DNA of 64,000 nt from Stutzerimonas kunmingensis (GCF_021432085.1 NZ_CP090366.1:2418001-2482000); one strand, 5' to 3'. Counted from the first letter of the stretch, positions 47,253-58,803 are shown. The notes: generated from the sequence alone by a model not told the origin. Numbers and translations are program-made.

Positions 47253-47891
47253 ATGTCCCGCAATCCTTTTATGCAAATTCCGGACATTCAGGCCGCCGGT
47301 GGCCTGGTCCCGATGGTGATCGAGCAGTCCGCTCGCGGCGAGCGCGCCTATGACATTTATTCCCGACTCCTCAAGGAGCGGGTGATTTTCATGGTCGGCC
47401 AGGTCGAAGACTACATGGCCAACCTGATCGTCGCGCAGATGCTGTTCCTCGAGGCCGAAAATCCCGAGAAAGACATTCACCTGTACATCAACTCCCCGGG
47501 CGGCTCAGTGACTGCAGGCATGTCGATTTACGACACCATGCAGTTCATCAAGCCTGATGTGTCGACCATCTGCATCGGCCAGGCCTGTTCCATGGGGGCT
47601 CTGTTGTTGACCGGTGGCACCGCGGGCAAGCGTTACTGCCTGCCGCATTCGCGGATGATGATCCACCAGCCGCTGGGCGGCTTCCAGGGTCAGGCTTCGG
47701 ATATCGAGATCCACGCACGTGAGATTCTGACCATCCGCGAGCGTCTGAATAAAGTACTGGCTCACCATACCGGTCAGCCGATGGAAGTGATTGCCCGCGA
47801 TACCGACCGCGATAACTTCATGAGCGGTGAAGACGCCGTCAAGTACGGCTTGATCGACCAGGTTCTGACCCAGCGCCAACTGGCGGTCTGA
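47253..47891 (+). CDS. clpP: ATP-dependent Clp protease proteolytic subunit
   Basis: Tetradecameric serine protease working with ClpX or ClpA. 212 residues. Catalytic Ser in [12 protein letters not shown], His in [11 protein letters not shown] and Asp in [11 protein letters not shown]. Followed by clpX, its main partner. Confidence 0.97.
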   Translation: MSRNPFMQIPDIQAAGGLVPMVIEQSARGERAYDIYSRLLKERVIFMVGQVEDYMANLIVAQMLFLEAENPEKDIHLYINSPGGSVTAGMSIYDTMQFIKPDVSTICIGQACSMGALLLTGGTAGKRYCLPHSRMMIHQPLGGFQGQASDIEIHAREILTIRERLNKVLAHHTGQPMEVIARDTDRDNFMSGEDAVKYGLIDQVLTQRQLAV

Positions 47892-47988
47892 TCCCTGCAG
47901 CCTGCGATATGTGGCTGCTCCGTGGGCTTGAAAAAGCCCACGATTGCCTTCATCTTGTGTTTCAAGCCTTCCCGATTGGATCGATCGA

Positions 47989-49269
47989 ATGACTGACACC
48001 CGCAACGGCGAGGACTCCGGCAAACTGCTCTATTGCTCTTTTTGCGGCAAAAGCCAGCATGAAGTACGCAAGTTGATCGCCGGGCCCTCCGTTTTCATCT
48101 GCGACGAGTGCGTCGACCTGTGCAACGACATCATCCGCGAGGAGGTGCAGGAAGCGCAGACCGAGAGCAACGCGCACAAACTGCCTGCGCCGAAGGAGAT
48201 CAGCGGCATTCTCGACCAGTACGTCATTGGTCAGGAGCGCGCCAAGAAGATCCTGGCGGTGGCCGTTTACAACCACTACAAGCGCTTGAACCAACGCGAC
48301 AAGAAAGAAGAAGTCGAGCTGGGCAAGAGCAACATTCTGCTGATCGGTCCAACCGGCTCGGGTAAGACGTTGCTGGCCGAAACGCTGGCACGCCTGCTCA
48401 ATGTGCCCTTCACCATCGCCGATGCCACTACCCTCACCGAGGCGGGCTATGTGGGCGAGGATGTCGAGAACATTATCCAGAAGCTTTTGCAGAAGTGCGA
48501 TTACGACGTTGAGAAGGCCCAGATGGGCATCGTCTACATCGACGAAATCGACAAGATATCCCGCAAATCCGATAACCCGTCGATTACTCGGGACGTATCC
48601 GGTGAAGGCGTGCAGCAGGCACTGCTGAAGCTGATCGAAGGCACCGTTGCGTCCGTCCCGCCACAGGGTGGTCGCAAGCATCCGCAGCAGGAATTCCTGC
48701 AAGTGGATACGCGCAACATCCTGTTCATCTGCGGTGGTGCGTTTGCAGGTTTGGAGAAGGTCATCCAGGGTCGTTCAACTCAGGGTGGTATCGGCTTCAA
48801 TGCCGAGGTTCGCAGTAAGGACCCGGGCAAGAAGATCGGCGAGGCGTTGCGCGCCGTGGAGCCTGATGATCTGGTTAAATTCGGCCTGATTCCTGAGTTC
48901 GTTGGCCGTCTGCCGGTGATCGCGACGCTCGATGAACTCGATGAGGCTGCGCTGATCCAGATTCTGACCGAGCCGAAGAATGCGTTGACCAAGCAGTACG
49001 CCAAGCTCTTCGAACTCGAAGGCGTGGATCTGGAGTTCCGCCCGGATGCACTCAAGGCAGTCGCTTCGCGCGCTCTTGAGCGCAAGACCGGCGCACGTGG
49101 TCTGCGTTCGATTCTTGAAGGTGTGTTGCTCGACACGATGTACGAGATTCCTTCGCAGAAGGAGGTCAGCAAGGTTGTCATCGATGAAAGCGTGATCGAA
49201 GGCACATCTCAGCCGTTGATGATTTACGAGAACAGCGAGCCGCCAGCCAAGGCGGCGCCTGAGGCGTAA
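47989..49269 (+). CDS. clpX: ATP-dependent Clp protease ATP-binding subunit ClpX
   Basis: AAA+ unfoldase feeding ClpP. 426 residues from [13 protein letters not shown]-terminal zinc-binding domain ([19 protein letters not shown]), Walker [13 protein letters not shown], Walker [11 protein letters not shown], and the ClpP-docking IGF-type loop in [12 protein letters not shown] longer frame to 47944 adds unrelated residues. Confidence 0.97.
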   Translation: MTDTRNGEDSGKLLYCSFCGKSQHEVRKLIAGPSVFICDECVDLCNDIIREEVQEAQTESNAHKLPAPKEISGILDQYVIGQERAKKILAVAVYNHYKRLNQRDKKEEVELGKSNILLIGPTGSGKTLLAETLARLLNVPFTIADATTLTEAGYVGEDVENIIQKLLQKCDYDVEKAQMGIVYIDEIDKISRKSDNPSITRDVSGEGVQQALLKLIEGTVASVPPQGGRKHPQQEFLQVDTRNILFICGGAFAGLEKVIQGRSTQGGIGFNAEVRSKDPGKKIGEALRAVEPDDLVKFGLIPEFVGRLPVIATLDELDEAALIQILTEPKNALTKQYAKLFELEGVDLEFRPDALKAVASRALERKTGARGLRSILEGVLLDTMYEIPSQKEVSKVVIDESVIEGTSQPLMIYENSEPPAKAAPEA

Positions 49270-49274
49270 TCGAA

Positions 49275-49301
49275 CAAAGGGGCCTGCGGGCCCCTTTGCA
49301 T
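49275..49301 (+). terminator. Rho-independent terminator of clpX
   Basis: 10-bp stem CAAAGGGGCC/GGCCCCTTTG (49275-49284 with 49289-49298), followed by CATTT. Confidence 0.85.
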
Positions 49302-49400
49302 TTGGTCCGCCGCCTTGTTTTTTAAGGTGTGTGCCCTCATCTTTGTTGCAAGGGCATCGCCCATCCGTTTACCGCCGAATGGCCGCCGTAGAGCTGAATT

Positions 49401-51797
<2,397 letters not shown>

Positions 51798-51927
51798 TCT
51801 GGAAGGCCACGTTGACACACTTCAGGCGCCCTTGTTTAATCGGCCTCTTGTGTCATAGCCATCTAGCACCGCTTTGCTTACACCCGAAAATTAAAGATAC
51901 GACTCAACAGAAATAAGGGGACTTAGA

Positions 51928-52200
51928 GTGAACAAGTCGGAACTGATCGATGCCATCGCTGCATCTGCTGATATCCCAAAAGCTGTTGCTGGCCGCGCGC
52001 TGGATGCAGTGATCGAATCCGTCACCGGTGCCCTGAAGGCTGGTGACTCCGTGGTACTGGTTGGTTTCGGTACTTTCGCTGTCAAGGAGCGCGCTGCGCG
52101 CACTGGTCGCAACCCGCAGACTGGCAAGCCGATCAACATCGCTGCTGCCAAGATCCCGGGCTTCAAAGCTGGCAAGGCTCTGAAAGACGCTGTCAACTAA
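51928..52200 (+). CDS. hupB: DNA-binding protein HU-beta
   Basis: 90-residue nucleoid protein: [28 protein letters not shown] and the DNA-binding arm [17 protein letters not shown]. Downstream of lon as in other pseudomonads, with its own leader of 130 bases and an AAGGGGA ribosome site. Confidence 0.97.
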   Translation: MNKSELIDAIAASADIPKAVAGRALDAVIESVTGALKAGDSVVLVGFGTFAVKERAARTGRNPQTGKPINIAAAKIPGFKAGKALKDAVN

Positions 52201-52319
52201 GCGTCTTTCTACCCGGCCAGTCAGCTCGCGCTGCACTGGCACGGGGCGGTTGTCGAGCAGGCCTGGCCTGCTGCAATCTGGCTTGGGGGAATAAGCCCAA
52301 CCGCTCCAAAAGCTCCGAG

Positions 52320-52347
52320 AAGGCGCATCCCTGGATGCGCCTTTCTT
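52320..52347 (+). terminator. Rho-independent terminator of hupB
   Basis: 10-bp stem AGGCGCATCC/GGATGCGCCT (52321-52330 with 52333-52342), T-rich tail. Confidence 0.85.
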
Positions 52348-52405
52348 TTATCCGGTTTCCACCCGCGTTGCGCATCCGATCGCGCCGCAGACTCCTGGGG
52401 GTCGC

Positions 52406-54265
52406 ATGCTTCAGAACATCAGGGACAATTCGCAAGGCTGGATAGCCAAAACCATCATCGGCATCATCGTAATGCTGCTGGCGTTGACTGGCTTCGAGGC
52501 TATCTTCAATGCCGCGAGCAACAACCAGAATGCTGCGGAGGTCAACGGCGAGGAGATTTCCCGTTACGACCTTGACCAGGCAATGAACATGCAGCGGCGC
52601 CAGCTGGCACAACAGCTTGGCCAGGATTTCGATGCTTCGTTGCTGGATGATCGTCTGCTTCGTGATTCCGCGCTCGGTTCGCTGATTGATCGCATGTTGC
52701 TGTTGCAGAGTGCCAAGAACGCCAATTTCGCCTTCTCCAGCGAAGCACTCGACCAGCTGATTCTGCAAACCCCCGAATTTCAGGTTGACGGCGCTTTCAG
52801 CGCTGCACGTTTCGATCAGGTCATCCAGCAGATGGGCTATTCCCGTCTCCAGTTCCGCCAGCTGCTCGAGCAGGAAATGCTCATCGGACAGCTGCGGGCC
52901 GGCATCTCCGGAACCGGGTTCGTTACCGATCAGCAGGTTGATAACTTCGCGCGTCTCGAAATGCAGACCCGCGACTTCGCCACTCTCACCCTGCCTGCTC
53001 AGCAGGAGGCAATTGAGGTCGGTGACGAACAGATCAAGGAATACTACGAGGCAAACGCTGACCGTTTCCGTACACCTGAGCAGGTCATCGTCGAGTATGT
53101 CGAGTTGAAGAAAGAGTCATTCTTCGATCAGGTCGAAGTGTCTGACGAGGAGCTGCAAGAGCTTTATCAGAAGCAGATCGCCAATCTGGCCGAGCAGCGT
53201 CGCGCTGCGCATATCCTCATCGAGACCGGCGGTGAGCTGAGCGACGACGAAGCCAAAGCCAAGATCGATGAAATTGCTACCCGGGTGAAGAACGGTGGCG
53301 ACTTCGCTGCAGTCGCCAAGGAAGCCTCTCAGGATCCAGGTTCTGCGAACGAGGGTGGTGATCTTGGATTCGCCGGACCGGGCGTATATGACCCGGCATT
53401 CGAAGATGCACTCTATGCCTTGAATGAGGGCGAGGTCTCGGCACCGGTCAAATCCGAATTCGGCTGGCACATCATCAAGCTGCTGGGTGTTCAGTCGCCG
53501 GAGGTTCCTGCCTTCGAGAGCTTGAAGCCCCAGCTGGTACGCGAGCTCAAGGCGCAGCAGGTTGAGCAGCGCTTCGTCGAGACCAGCAAGCAGCTGGAAG
53601 ATTCGGCATTCGAAGCATCCGACCTGGCCCAGCCCGCTCAGGAGCTCGGCTTGATGGTGCAGACCACAGAAGCCTTCGGGCGTGACGGTGGCGAAGGCAT
53701 CACGGCCAATCGTCAGGTGATCCAGGCTGCTTTCAGCGACGAAGTACTCGTGGATGGCGCCAACAGCAGCGTCATCGAGCTCGATCCCGATACCTCCATT
53801 GCACTGCGCGTGAAGGAACACCTGAAGCCTGCGGCTATCCCGCTTGCGGATGTGCGTGAGGATATCGTTCAGCAGCTTCAGCGCAGCCTGGCTGCCGAAG
53901 CGGCACGCGCCAAGGGCGAACAGTTGTTGGCGGACCTGCGTAAAGGGCAGCAGCCTGACGACGCCCAATGGCAGGCCGTAGAGGCTGCCACGCGCAGCCA
54001 GGAAGGCGTTGCACCAGCCCTATTGCAGGCGGTATTCCGCATGCCGCGTCCGGAACAGCAGGATAAGCCGAGCTATTCCGGCGTGGCGCTGAGCAACGGC
54101 GATTACGCGGTTGTACGCCTGAACGGCGTCAATGAGCCGGAAGCGGCGCTGACCGATGAAGAGAAGCTGAATTATCGACGCTTCCTTGCATCTCGCGTCG
54201 GCCAGCAGGACTTCGCAGCGTTTCGGCAGAAGCTGCAGGCTGAGGCGGAAATCGAAAGATTCTGA
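52406..54265 (+). CDS. ppiD: Periplasmic folding chaperone PpiD
   Basis: 619-residue inner-membrane-anchored periplasmic chaperone. N-terminal membrane segment (about 12-32; TIIGIIVMLLALTGFEAIF), SurA-like N domain, PPIC-type parvulin domain (about 265-355; ASQDPGSANEGGDLGF, SEFGWHIIKL) and helical C-terminal region. Start MLQNIRDNSQGWIAK matches the family. Confidence 0.96.
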   Translation: MLQNIRDNSQGWIAKTIIGIIVMLLALTGFEAIFNAASNNQNAAEVNGEEISRYDLDQAMNMQRRQLAQQLGQDFDASLLDDRLLRDSALGSLIDRMLLLQSAKNANFAFSSEALDQLILQTPEFQVDGAFSAARFDQVIQQMGYSRLQFRQLLEQEMLIGQLRAGISGTGFVTDQQVDNFARLEMQTRDFATLTLPAQQEAIEVGDEQIKEYYEANADRFRTPEQVIVEYVELKKESFFDQVEVSDEELQELYQKQIANLAEQRRAAHILIETGGELSDDEAKAKIDEIATRVKNGGDFAAVAKEASQDPGSANEGGDLGFAGPGVYDPAFEDALYALNEGEVSAPVKSEFGWHIIKLLGVQSPEVPAFESLKPQLVRELKAQQVEQRFVETSKQLEDSAFEASDLAQPAQELGLMVQTTEAFGRDGGEGITANRQVIQAAFSDEVLVDGANSSVIELDPDTSIALRVKEHLKPAAIPLADVREDIVQQLQRSLAAEAARAKGEQLLADLRKGQQPDDAQWQAVEAATRSQEGVAPALLQAVFRMPRPEQQDKPSYSGVALSNGDYAVVRLNGVNEPEAALTDEEKLNYRRFLASRVGQQDFAAFRQKLQAEAEIERF

Positions 54266-54273
54266 CTGCCAAC

Positions 54274-54305
54274 TGACAGACGAAACCACTCGGTTTCGTC
54301 TGTCA
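54274..54305. repeat. Long hairpin just after ppiD
   Basis: 14-bp stem TGACAGACGAAACC/GGTTTCGTCTGTCA with a 4-base loop, followed within 12 bases by a second terminator-like hairpin. Confidence 0.75.
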
Positions 54306-54315
54306 AACAGAGAGG

Positions 54316-54342
54316 ACGCCCCGACTGGTTCGGGGCGTTTTC
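54316..54342. terminator. Bidirectional terminator between ppiD and the minus-strand pqq-type operon
   Basis: 9-bp stem ACGCCCCGA/TCGGGGCGT (54316-54324 with 54330-54338), then TTTTCG; between convergent transcription units. Confidence 0.87.
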
Positions 54343-54360
54343 GTTTGAAGCAGTTGAGTG

Positions 54361-55191
54361 TCAGCGGAGCAGTTTGCGCCCCAGCCAAGGCCCTTGGCGT
54401 AGCAATGCCGCGTGAACTTGCACCAGTTCCGCGCCTGCACGCATGCGTGCCTGCAGCTGGCTTGCGGTCTGGATGCCGCCAACCGAAAGCAAAGCAATAT
54501 CTTTTTGGCAGAAACGACGCAGGTGCTCGATCTGTTCGCAGGCTTGCGCCTGTCGTTGCGGGTCTTGCCATGCCAGATAGCGCTCGCGCGTCGCCGGTGG
54601 CCCAGGGTCATGGGCAGCGAGCAGTCCGTCGAATCCAAGCTCAAGTAGCAGGCCGGCAAGCGAGAAGGGAATCTGCTCAGGCAGGCAGCGCAGCTTGGCT
54701 ATCAGCGGTACCCGACGTTCACCTTTCTGATTCAAATGATGCTGTTCTTCACGAAGCGCGGTCAGCAGGTTGTGCAACCGCGCGCCCTGATGAAGCAGCG
54801 GGGCGCTGGACGGGCCGATCAGGTTCAACACGAGATAGTCAGCATGCCGCCAGGCACCGCGTAGCAACGCGCAGGTCTCGGCGGTGGAGCATCTGGCGTC
54901 CAGGGTCAGATTCACGCCTAGGCGTGCATCGCCTGGCGGGATTGGCTGCAGCCGGGCGAGCGCAGCCGCTGTCAGGCTGCCGATCTCGTTGAAGCCGAAT
55001 CCCAGCGACGCGACACGCCGTCCCAGTGCACCGTGGCGGTCGAAGCCCGCCGCAATACCCAACGGCGTCGGGAATTCCAGCCCCATTACCTTGACCGGGT
55101 GGCGCGGCACCGCGCTCAGGCGGCACGCGACGCTGGTGAAATTGAGGGCGATACGATTGCGCAGCGCTTGCCAAACCATCGGCTTATCCAT
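54361..55191 (-). CDS. Dihydroorotate-dehydrogenase-like flavoprotein (PyrD paralogue, atypical)
   Basis: 276 residues from MDKPMVWQALRNRI. FMN-binding TIM barrel related to class 2 PyrD: VMGLEFPTPLGIAAGFDRHG, LGFGFNEIGSLT and the phosphate site SVGGIQTASQLQARMRAGA. Where PyrD has NxSSPN with the catalytic serine, this protein has NLIGPSSAP, and the NTT motif reads AAHDPG. It is shorter than PyrD (about 340) and unlikely to make orotate. Last gene of the minus-strand operon, overlapping the SerC-like gene by eight bases. Substrate unknown. Confidence 0.82.
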   Translation of the reverse strand: MDKPMVWQALRNRIALNFTSVACRLSAVPRHPVKVMGLEFPTPLGIAAGFDRHGALGRRVASLGFGFNEIGSLTAAALARLQPIPPGDARLGVNLTLDARCSTAETCALLRGAWRHADYLVLNLIGPSSAPLLHQGARLHNLLTALREEQHHLNQKGERRVPLIAKLRCLPEQIPFSLAGLLLELGFDGLLAAHDPGPPATRERYLAWQDPQRQAQACEQIEHLRRFCQKDIALLSVGGIQTASQLQARMRAGAELVQVHAALLRQGPWLGRKLLR

Positions 55192-56284
55192 GGCGTTGCT
55201 CGAAGTCCGCCATGAAATCCACGAGCTGTTGCACACCCGACACTGGCATCGCGTTGTATAGGCTGGCCCGCACGCCGCCAAAGGCAGCATGCCCGCGCAG
55301 ATGGGTGAGGTCGCATAGCTCGGCCTGGTCAAGAAATATCTCGGTCAGCCCTGCGTCGGCCAGTTGAAAGCAGACATTGATCGACGAGCGATCCTGGATT
55401 TTCTGCGGGCAGTGGTAGAGATCGCTGCCGTCGATGTAGCGGTACAGCAGTGCGCTCCGTTGTCGAGCAGCCGTTGCCATCGTCTCTGCGCCGCCTCGTT
55501 GCTTGATCCAGCGCAGCATCAATGCAGCGACATACAGGGTGAAGGTCGGTGGTGTATTGAAACGGCTCTGTTGCTCGGCTTGGACCGCATAGCTGAATGC
55601 GGCTGGGAGGCCAGCTGGCGGTGCTTGCAGAAGATCGTCGCGCACGATGACGACGCACAGCCCGGCTGCACCCAGGTTCTTCTGCGTGCTGGCGTAGATC
55701 ACTCCGAAGCGCTCGACTGGAACGGGGCGAGTGAGGAAATCCGACGTCATGTCCACAACCAGGGGCACCGGGAGCGCGGGAAACTCCTGCAGTTGCAGTC
55801 CATTGGCGGTTTCGTTGCTGGTGATATGGCAGTAGCCAGCGAGTGGATCGAGCCGCCAGTGCGCTGGTGAGGGCAGGGCGGTGAAGTCCTGATCCGCCCC
55901 ACTGGCGATGACGTTCACTGGTGCGTGACGGCGCCCCTCGGCAATTGCCTTGCGAGCCCAGTGGCCGCTTTCCAGGTAGTCCGCGCCTTGTCCCGGGCGC
56001 AGCAGATTGAGCGGCAACAGGCCGAACTGCGCCGATGCGCCACCTTGCATGAAAAGCACGCGATAGTTGCTCGGAATCTCCAGTAGTGCGCGCAGGTCGG
56101 CATCGGTTTCAGCCATCAGCTGTTTGAAGGCGCTGCTGGTGAAGGGCTGCTCCAGTATGGAGAGTCCGCTGCCACGCCAGTCCTGTATTTCCTCGCGGAT
56201 CTGCGCCAGCACGTCGGTAGGCAGCATCGCCGGGCCGGCAGCGAAATTGTAGTGCCCGGACTGCTCAGAATAGATGCAGGCCAT
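55184..56284 (-). CDS. SerC-like class V aminotransferase (paralogue in pqq-type operon)
   Basis: 366 residues, PLP fold type I. Family landmarks: YNFAAGPAMLPTDVL, FMQGGASAQFGLLPLNLL, VVDMTSDFLTRPV and the PLP-lysine site YASTQKNLGAAGL. It ends FGGVRASLYNAMPVSGVQQLVDFM. It resembles phosphoserine aminotransferase but sits in a peptide-modification operon, not with pdx, ser or aro genes. It may be a second SerC or act on a modified peptide or amino acid. It overlaps both neighbours (20 bases upstream, 8 downstream), so it is firmly in the operon. Confidence 0.85.
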   Translation of the reverse strand: MACIYSEQSGHYNFAAGPAMLPTDVLAQIREEIQDWRGSGLSILEQPFTSSAFKQLMAETDADLRALLEIPSNYRVLFMQGGASAQFGLLPLNLLRPGQGADYLESGHWARKAIAEGRRHAPVNVIASGADQDFTALPSPAHWRLDPLAGYCHITSNETANGLQLQEFPALPVPLVVDMTSDFLTRPVPVERFGVIYASTQKNLGAAGLCVVIVRDDLLQAPPAGLPAAFSYAVQAEQQSRFNTPPTFTLYVAALMLRWIKQRGGAETMATAARQRSALLYRYIDGSDLYHCPQKIQDRSSINVCFQLADAGLTEIFLDQAELCDLTHLRGHAAFGGVRASLYNAMPVSGVQQLVDFMADFEQRHG

Positions 56285-56774
56285 GACTACCACTCGCCAT
56301 TAGGAACAGCAGAGGAAAGGACAGGATGGTGTTGCTGCGCGACGAAAGGAAGGTGATCCGCGAGCAGCGCACACGCTCCTCCAATGTCGCTGGGACGAAG
56401 CCGAGCAGCTTCTTCTGATGCGGCCAGAGCACCAGCCAAAGGTTGAGCAGCATCAGCGTGCCAATCCAGGCACCAAGACCGATCACCGCCAGCGGTCCCT
56501 GCAGCAGCAGCGCCTCAACCAGCCAGCCGCGTTGCCAGAGCATGAACATGCCGGACACCCAGACCACCACGGAGGCGTAGCGGAAGATGCCGTGCTCACG
56601 TTTCATCCGCGCTTCCAGATCGCTGTTCAGCGTAGCGGTGTCGATGCCGTTCTGCAGTGGCACGAAGCGCGGGTTCTGGATGAAGTTGGCGTAGTTGTGC
56701 CCGACCCAGACCAGTGCGAACAGTAGGTGCGCATAGCGGGCCAGCAGATCGAGGATCGGCAACTGCATGCTCAC
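56265..56774 (-). CDS. Four-helix membrane protein, urate-oxidase-N-domain-like
   Basis: 169 residues with about four hydrophobic segments: ARYAHLLFALVWVGHNYANF, FRYASVVVWVSGMFML, GPLAVIGLGAWIGTLMLLNLWLVLW and SNTILSFPLLFLMASG. The first, with His in YAH and GHN, resembles the membrane domain found at the N-terminus of PuuD-type urate hydroxylases, which may bind heme. The GTG start (56774) overlaps the microprotein stop as GTGA; ATG at 56768 is the alternative. Role unknown. Confidence 0.72.
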   Translation of the reverse strand: MSMQLPILDLLARYAHLLFALVWVGHNYANFIQNPRFVPLQNGIDTATLNSDLEARMKREHGIFRYASVVVWVSGMFMLWQRGWLVEALLLQGPLAVIGLGAWIGTLMLLNLWLVLWPHQKKLLGFVPATLEERVRCSRITFLSSRSNTILSFPLLFLMASGSHGLHLF

Positions 56775-56869
56775 GTCACCAGCCAGTAACGCAGTAACAG
56801 GTAGCAGCCGAGCGTCAGCGCGAGTCCGGCGCTGACGGTGCCGCCGAACGAGTCATGGGGCAGTTTCAA
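56771..56869 (-). CDS. 32-residue single-TM microprotein after pqqE
   Basis: Starts MKLPHDSFGGTVSAGL and ends LLLRYWLVT, with one membrane segment (TVSAGLALTLGCYLLL). TTG start six bases after AGGGGG, 17 bases inside the 3' end of pqqE. Its TGA overlaps the next GTG by four bases. The paired overlaps are the main evidence that it is a real gene; it has no recognised family. Confidence 0.6.
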   Translation of the reverse strand: MKLPHDSFGGTVSAGLALTLGCYLLLRYWLVT

Positions 56870-57998
56870 GTTCCACCCCCTGACTGGCCTGTCGGGCGAT
56901 CAGCGTGCCTTGCGGACGCGTGGCATCCTGCGCCAGTTCAACGGCCTGGCGAATCAGCTGGTGATGTGGGGATTTACTGCAGGCCGGATCGGTGTTGGCG
57001 CCGTTGCCGGTCAACAGCAGCGCCTGACAACGGCAGCCGCCGAAATCCTTCTCCTTGTCATCACAGCTGCGGCAGGGTTCGGGCATCCAAGTGTCGCCAC
57101 GGTAGAGGTTGAATACCGGCGAGTCGTGCCAGATCTGCTCCAGTCGTTGCTGCCGCACGTTGGGGAAGATGAGGTCTTTGAAGTTGCTGGCCTGGGAGCA
57201 GGGCAGCACGTTGCCGCTTGGCGCGATGGTGACGTGAATGGCGCCCCAGCCGTTCATGCAGGCCTTGGGACGACCTTCGTAATAGTCAGGGATGACGAAG
57301 AAGATGGTCAGTCGATCACCAAAACGCTCACGCGCCTTGTGCACCTCGTCTTCGGCTCTCTGCAATTCGGCATGGGTCGGCATCAGCGCATCGCGGTTGA
57401 GCAGCGCCCAGTTGTAGTACTGCACGTTCGCCAGCTCGAGGTACTCGACTCCCAGTTCGACGGCGAACTCGATGATGTCCGGCACCTGAGCGATGTTCTG
57501 CCGGGTGATCGGTACGTTGAGCACCATGGGAAAGTCCATTGACTTGATCAGGCGTGCCATGCCGAGCTTGCGCTCCAGGGCATCGACGCCGGCCAGCTGA
57601 CGTGCCACGTCACGGTCGGTGGACTGGAAACCGAGCTGGATGTGGCGTAGTCCGGCATCCTTCAGGGCGCGTAGGCGCGCCTCGGTCAGTCCAATGCCGG
57701 AAGTGATCAGGTTGGTGTAGTAACCCATGCGGTCAGCCTCGGCGACCAGCGTTTCGAGGTCCTTGCGCAGCGTGGGCTCGCCGCCGGAGAAGCCGATCTG
57801 CATCGCACCCATGGCGCGGGCCTGGGCCATCACGTCGATCCACTCGGCGGTGCTCAACTCATCCTGACGGTAATCGGCAAAGTTGCGTGGATTACTGCAG
57901 AACACACACTGCAACGGGCATTGGTAGGTCAGCTCCAGTAGCAGCCAGACCGGGTTGCCGCTGCCGTCAAGCCTTAACTCGGATCCAGCCCTTGCCAT
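56853..57998 (-). CDS. pqqE: PqqE-family radical SAM peptide cross-linking enzyme (first locus)
   Basis: 381 residues. Radical SAM cluster C-x3-C-x2-C in ELTYQCPLQCVFCSNP, GGEPTLRKDL for SAM binding, and SPASM cluster cysteines in CMNGWGAIHVTIAPSGNVLPC and PEPCRSCDDKEKDFGGCRCQ. PqqE joins the Glu side chain to the Tyr ring of PqqA. It overlaps pqqD by 32 bases. No pqqB or pqqC lies in this operon, so either the product joins the standard pathway in trans or is processed differently. Confidence 0.93.
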   Translation of the reverse strand: MARAGSELRLDGSGNPVWLLLELTYQCPLQCVFCSNPRNFADYRQDELSTAEWIDVMAQARAMGAMQIGFSGGEPTLRKDLETLVAEADRMGYYTNLITSGIGLTEARLRALKDAGLRHIQLGFQSTDRDVARQLAGVDALERKLGMARLIKSMDFPMVLNVPITRQNIAQVPDIIEFAVELGVEYLELANVQYYNWALLNRDALMPTHAELQRAEDEVHKARERFGDRLTIFFVIPDYYEGRPKACMNGWGAIHVTIAPSGNVLPCSQASNFKDLIFPNVRQQRLEQIWHDSPVFNLYRGDTWMPEPCRSCDDKEKDFGGCRCQALLLTGNGANTDPACSKSPHHQLIRQAVELAQDATRPQGTLIARQASQGVELETAP

Positions 57999-58263
57999 GG
58001 GACACCTCCAGGAAGTTCAGGACGCCGTTTCGAATCGTGTCGACGTCGGATGCGTTGTAGCTGAGGGCCAGCTGGTCGATCAGCTCGGCGACGCTGGTCT
58101 TGCCGTCGCAGCGCTGCAGAATCTCGCCGCCGGTGGCGTTCAGCTTGACGATGCCTTCGGGGTACAGCAGCACGTGGGCATGCTGTGAGTCTTCCCAACG
58201 AAAGAGGAAGGGCGGGCGGATCTCGTAACAGCTGGCGGGCAAAATTTTTGTCGTTGTCATCAT
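57967..58263 (-). CDS. pqqD: PqqD-type peptide chaperone (first locus)
   Basis: 98 residues. RiPP recognition element that binds the PqqA precursor and presents it to PqqE. ILPASCYEIRPPFLFRWEDSQ and [25 protein letters not shown] are family landmarks. Several nearby ATGs (58260, 58263, 58269); 58263 has GAGG at a six-base spacing. Similar to the PqqD at the window end in the segment LLYPEG-IKLN. Confidence 0.9.
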   Translation of the reverse strand: MMTTTKILPASCYEIRPPFLFRWEDSQHAHVLLYPEGIVKLNATGGEILQRCDGKTSVAELIDQLALSYNASDVDTIRNGVLNFLEVSHGKGWIRVKA

Positions 58264-58278
58264 GTCCATCCTCGCTCG

Positions 58279-58310
58279 ACCGGCGTGAAGCCATGTGCGA
58301 TCACGCCGGT
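58279..58310 (-). terminator. Attenuator-like hairpin between pqqA and pqqD (first locus)
   Basis: Perfect 10-bp stem ACCGGCGTGA/TCACGCCGGT with a 12-base loop, directly after pqqA. It is probably there to give more pqqA transcript than downstream message, as is common after PqqA genes. Confidence 0.6.
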
Positions 58311-58317
58311 CAGGGGC

Positions 58318-58392
58318 TCAGCGTACGTAGACGTACGCAGTGACTTCGAAGCCCAGACGCAGGTCGCAGAAGTCCGGATTGATCCACTGCAT
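58318..58392 (-). CDS. pqqA: PqqA-type precursor peptide (first locus)
   Basis: 24 residues, MQWINPDFCDLRLGFEVTAY then VYVR. It keeps the cross-link pair E16 and Y20 (E-V-T-A-Y). It differs from the second PqqA by Cys at position 9, a second Tyr (Y22) and a longer tail. GAGGAG ribosome site upstream. First gene of the minus-strand operon. Confidence 0.93.
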   Translation of the reverse strand: MQWINPDFCDLRLGFEVTAYVYVR

Positions 58393-58803
58393 GGCGTATC
58401 TCCTCATTGGTTGGTGTCAGGAAAAGCAATGTCGCACCCCGAAGCTAAGGCGCTTTGCCACGGCGACTAATAAGACTTTGGGGTTGGTTTTGCCGCCTTT
58501 TGGTCGCGCTTTTCTTGCGTTGCGGGAGAATTTGCGCTGTGGGTCAGTGTCCTTGTTCGGCGTCATTTTTAAGGTGCTATTCAAGGCCTATTCTGCTCGG
58601 CTTTGTTCTCCCGCTTCGCCATGCCCGAGCCAATCGCAAACCGCCATCAACGCTGCCTCTGCGCCTTGCCATCTACTACCAAATGAGGAGCCCTCCGCTG
58701 CCATGGGTGCATACCGGAGCGAAGACCCCACTGCCTAAGATCGGTCCATGTCCTGTGCACCTTCCGGCACAGGCTCCGACAAGCAGAAGAAGAGAGGCCC
58801 ATC
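58393..58803. promoter_or_regulatory. Divergent promoter region of pqqA (first locus) and exaC
   Basis: 411 bases without a gene I can support; the open frames here lack family features and ribosome sites. It should hold the divergent promoters of the pqqA operon and exaC. I see no site I can name with confidence. Confidence 0.4.
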
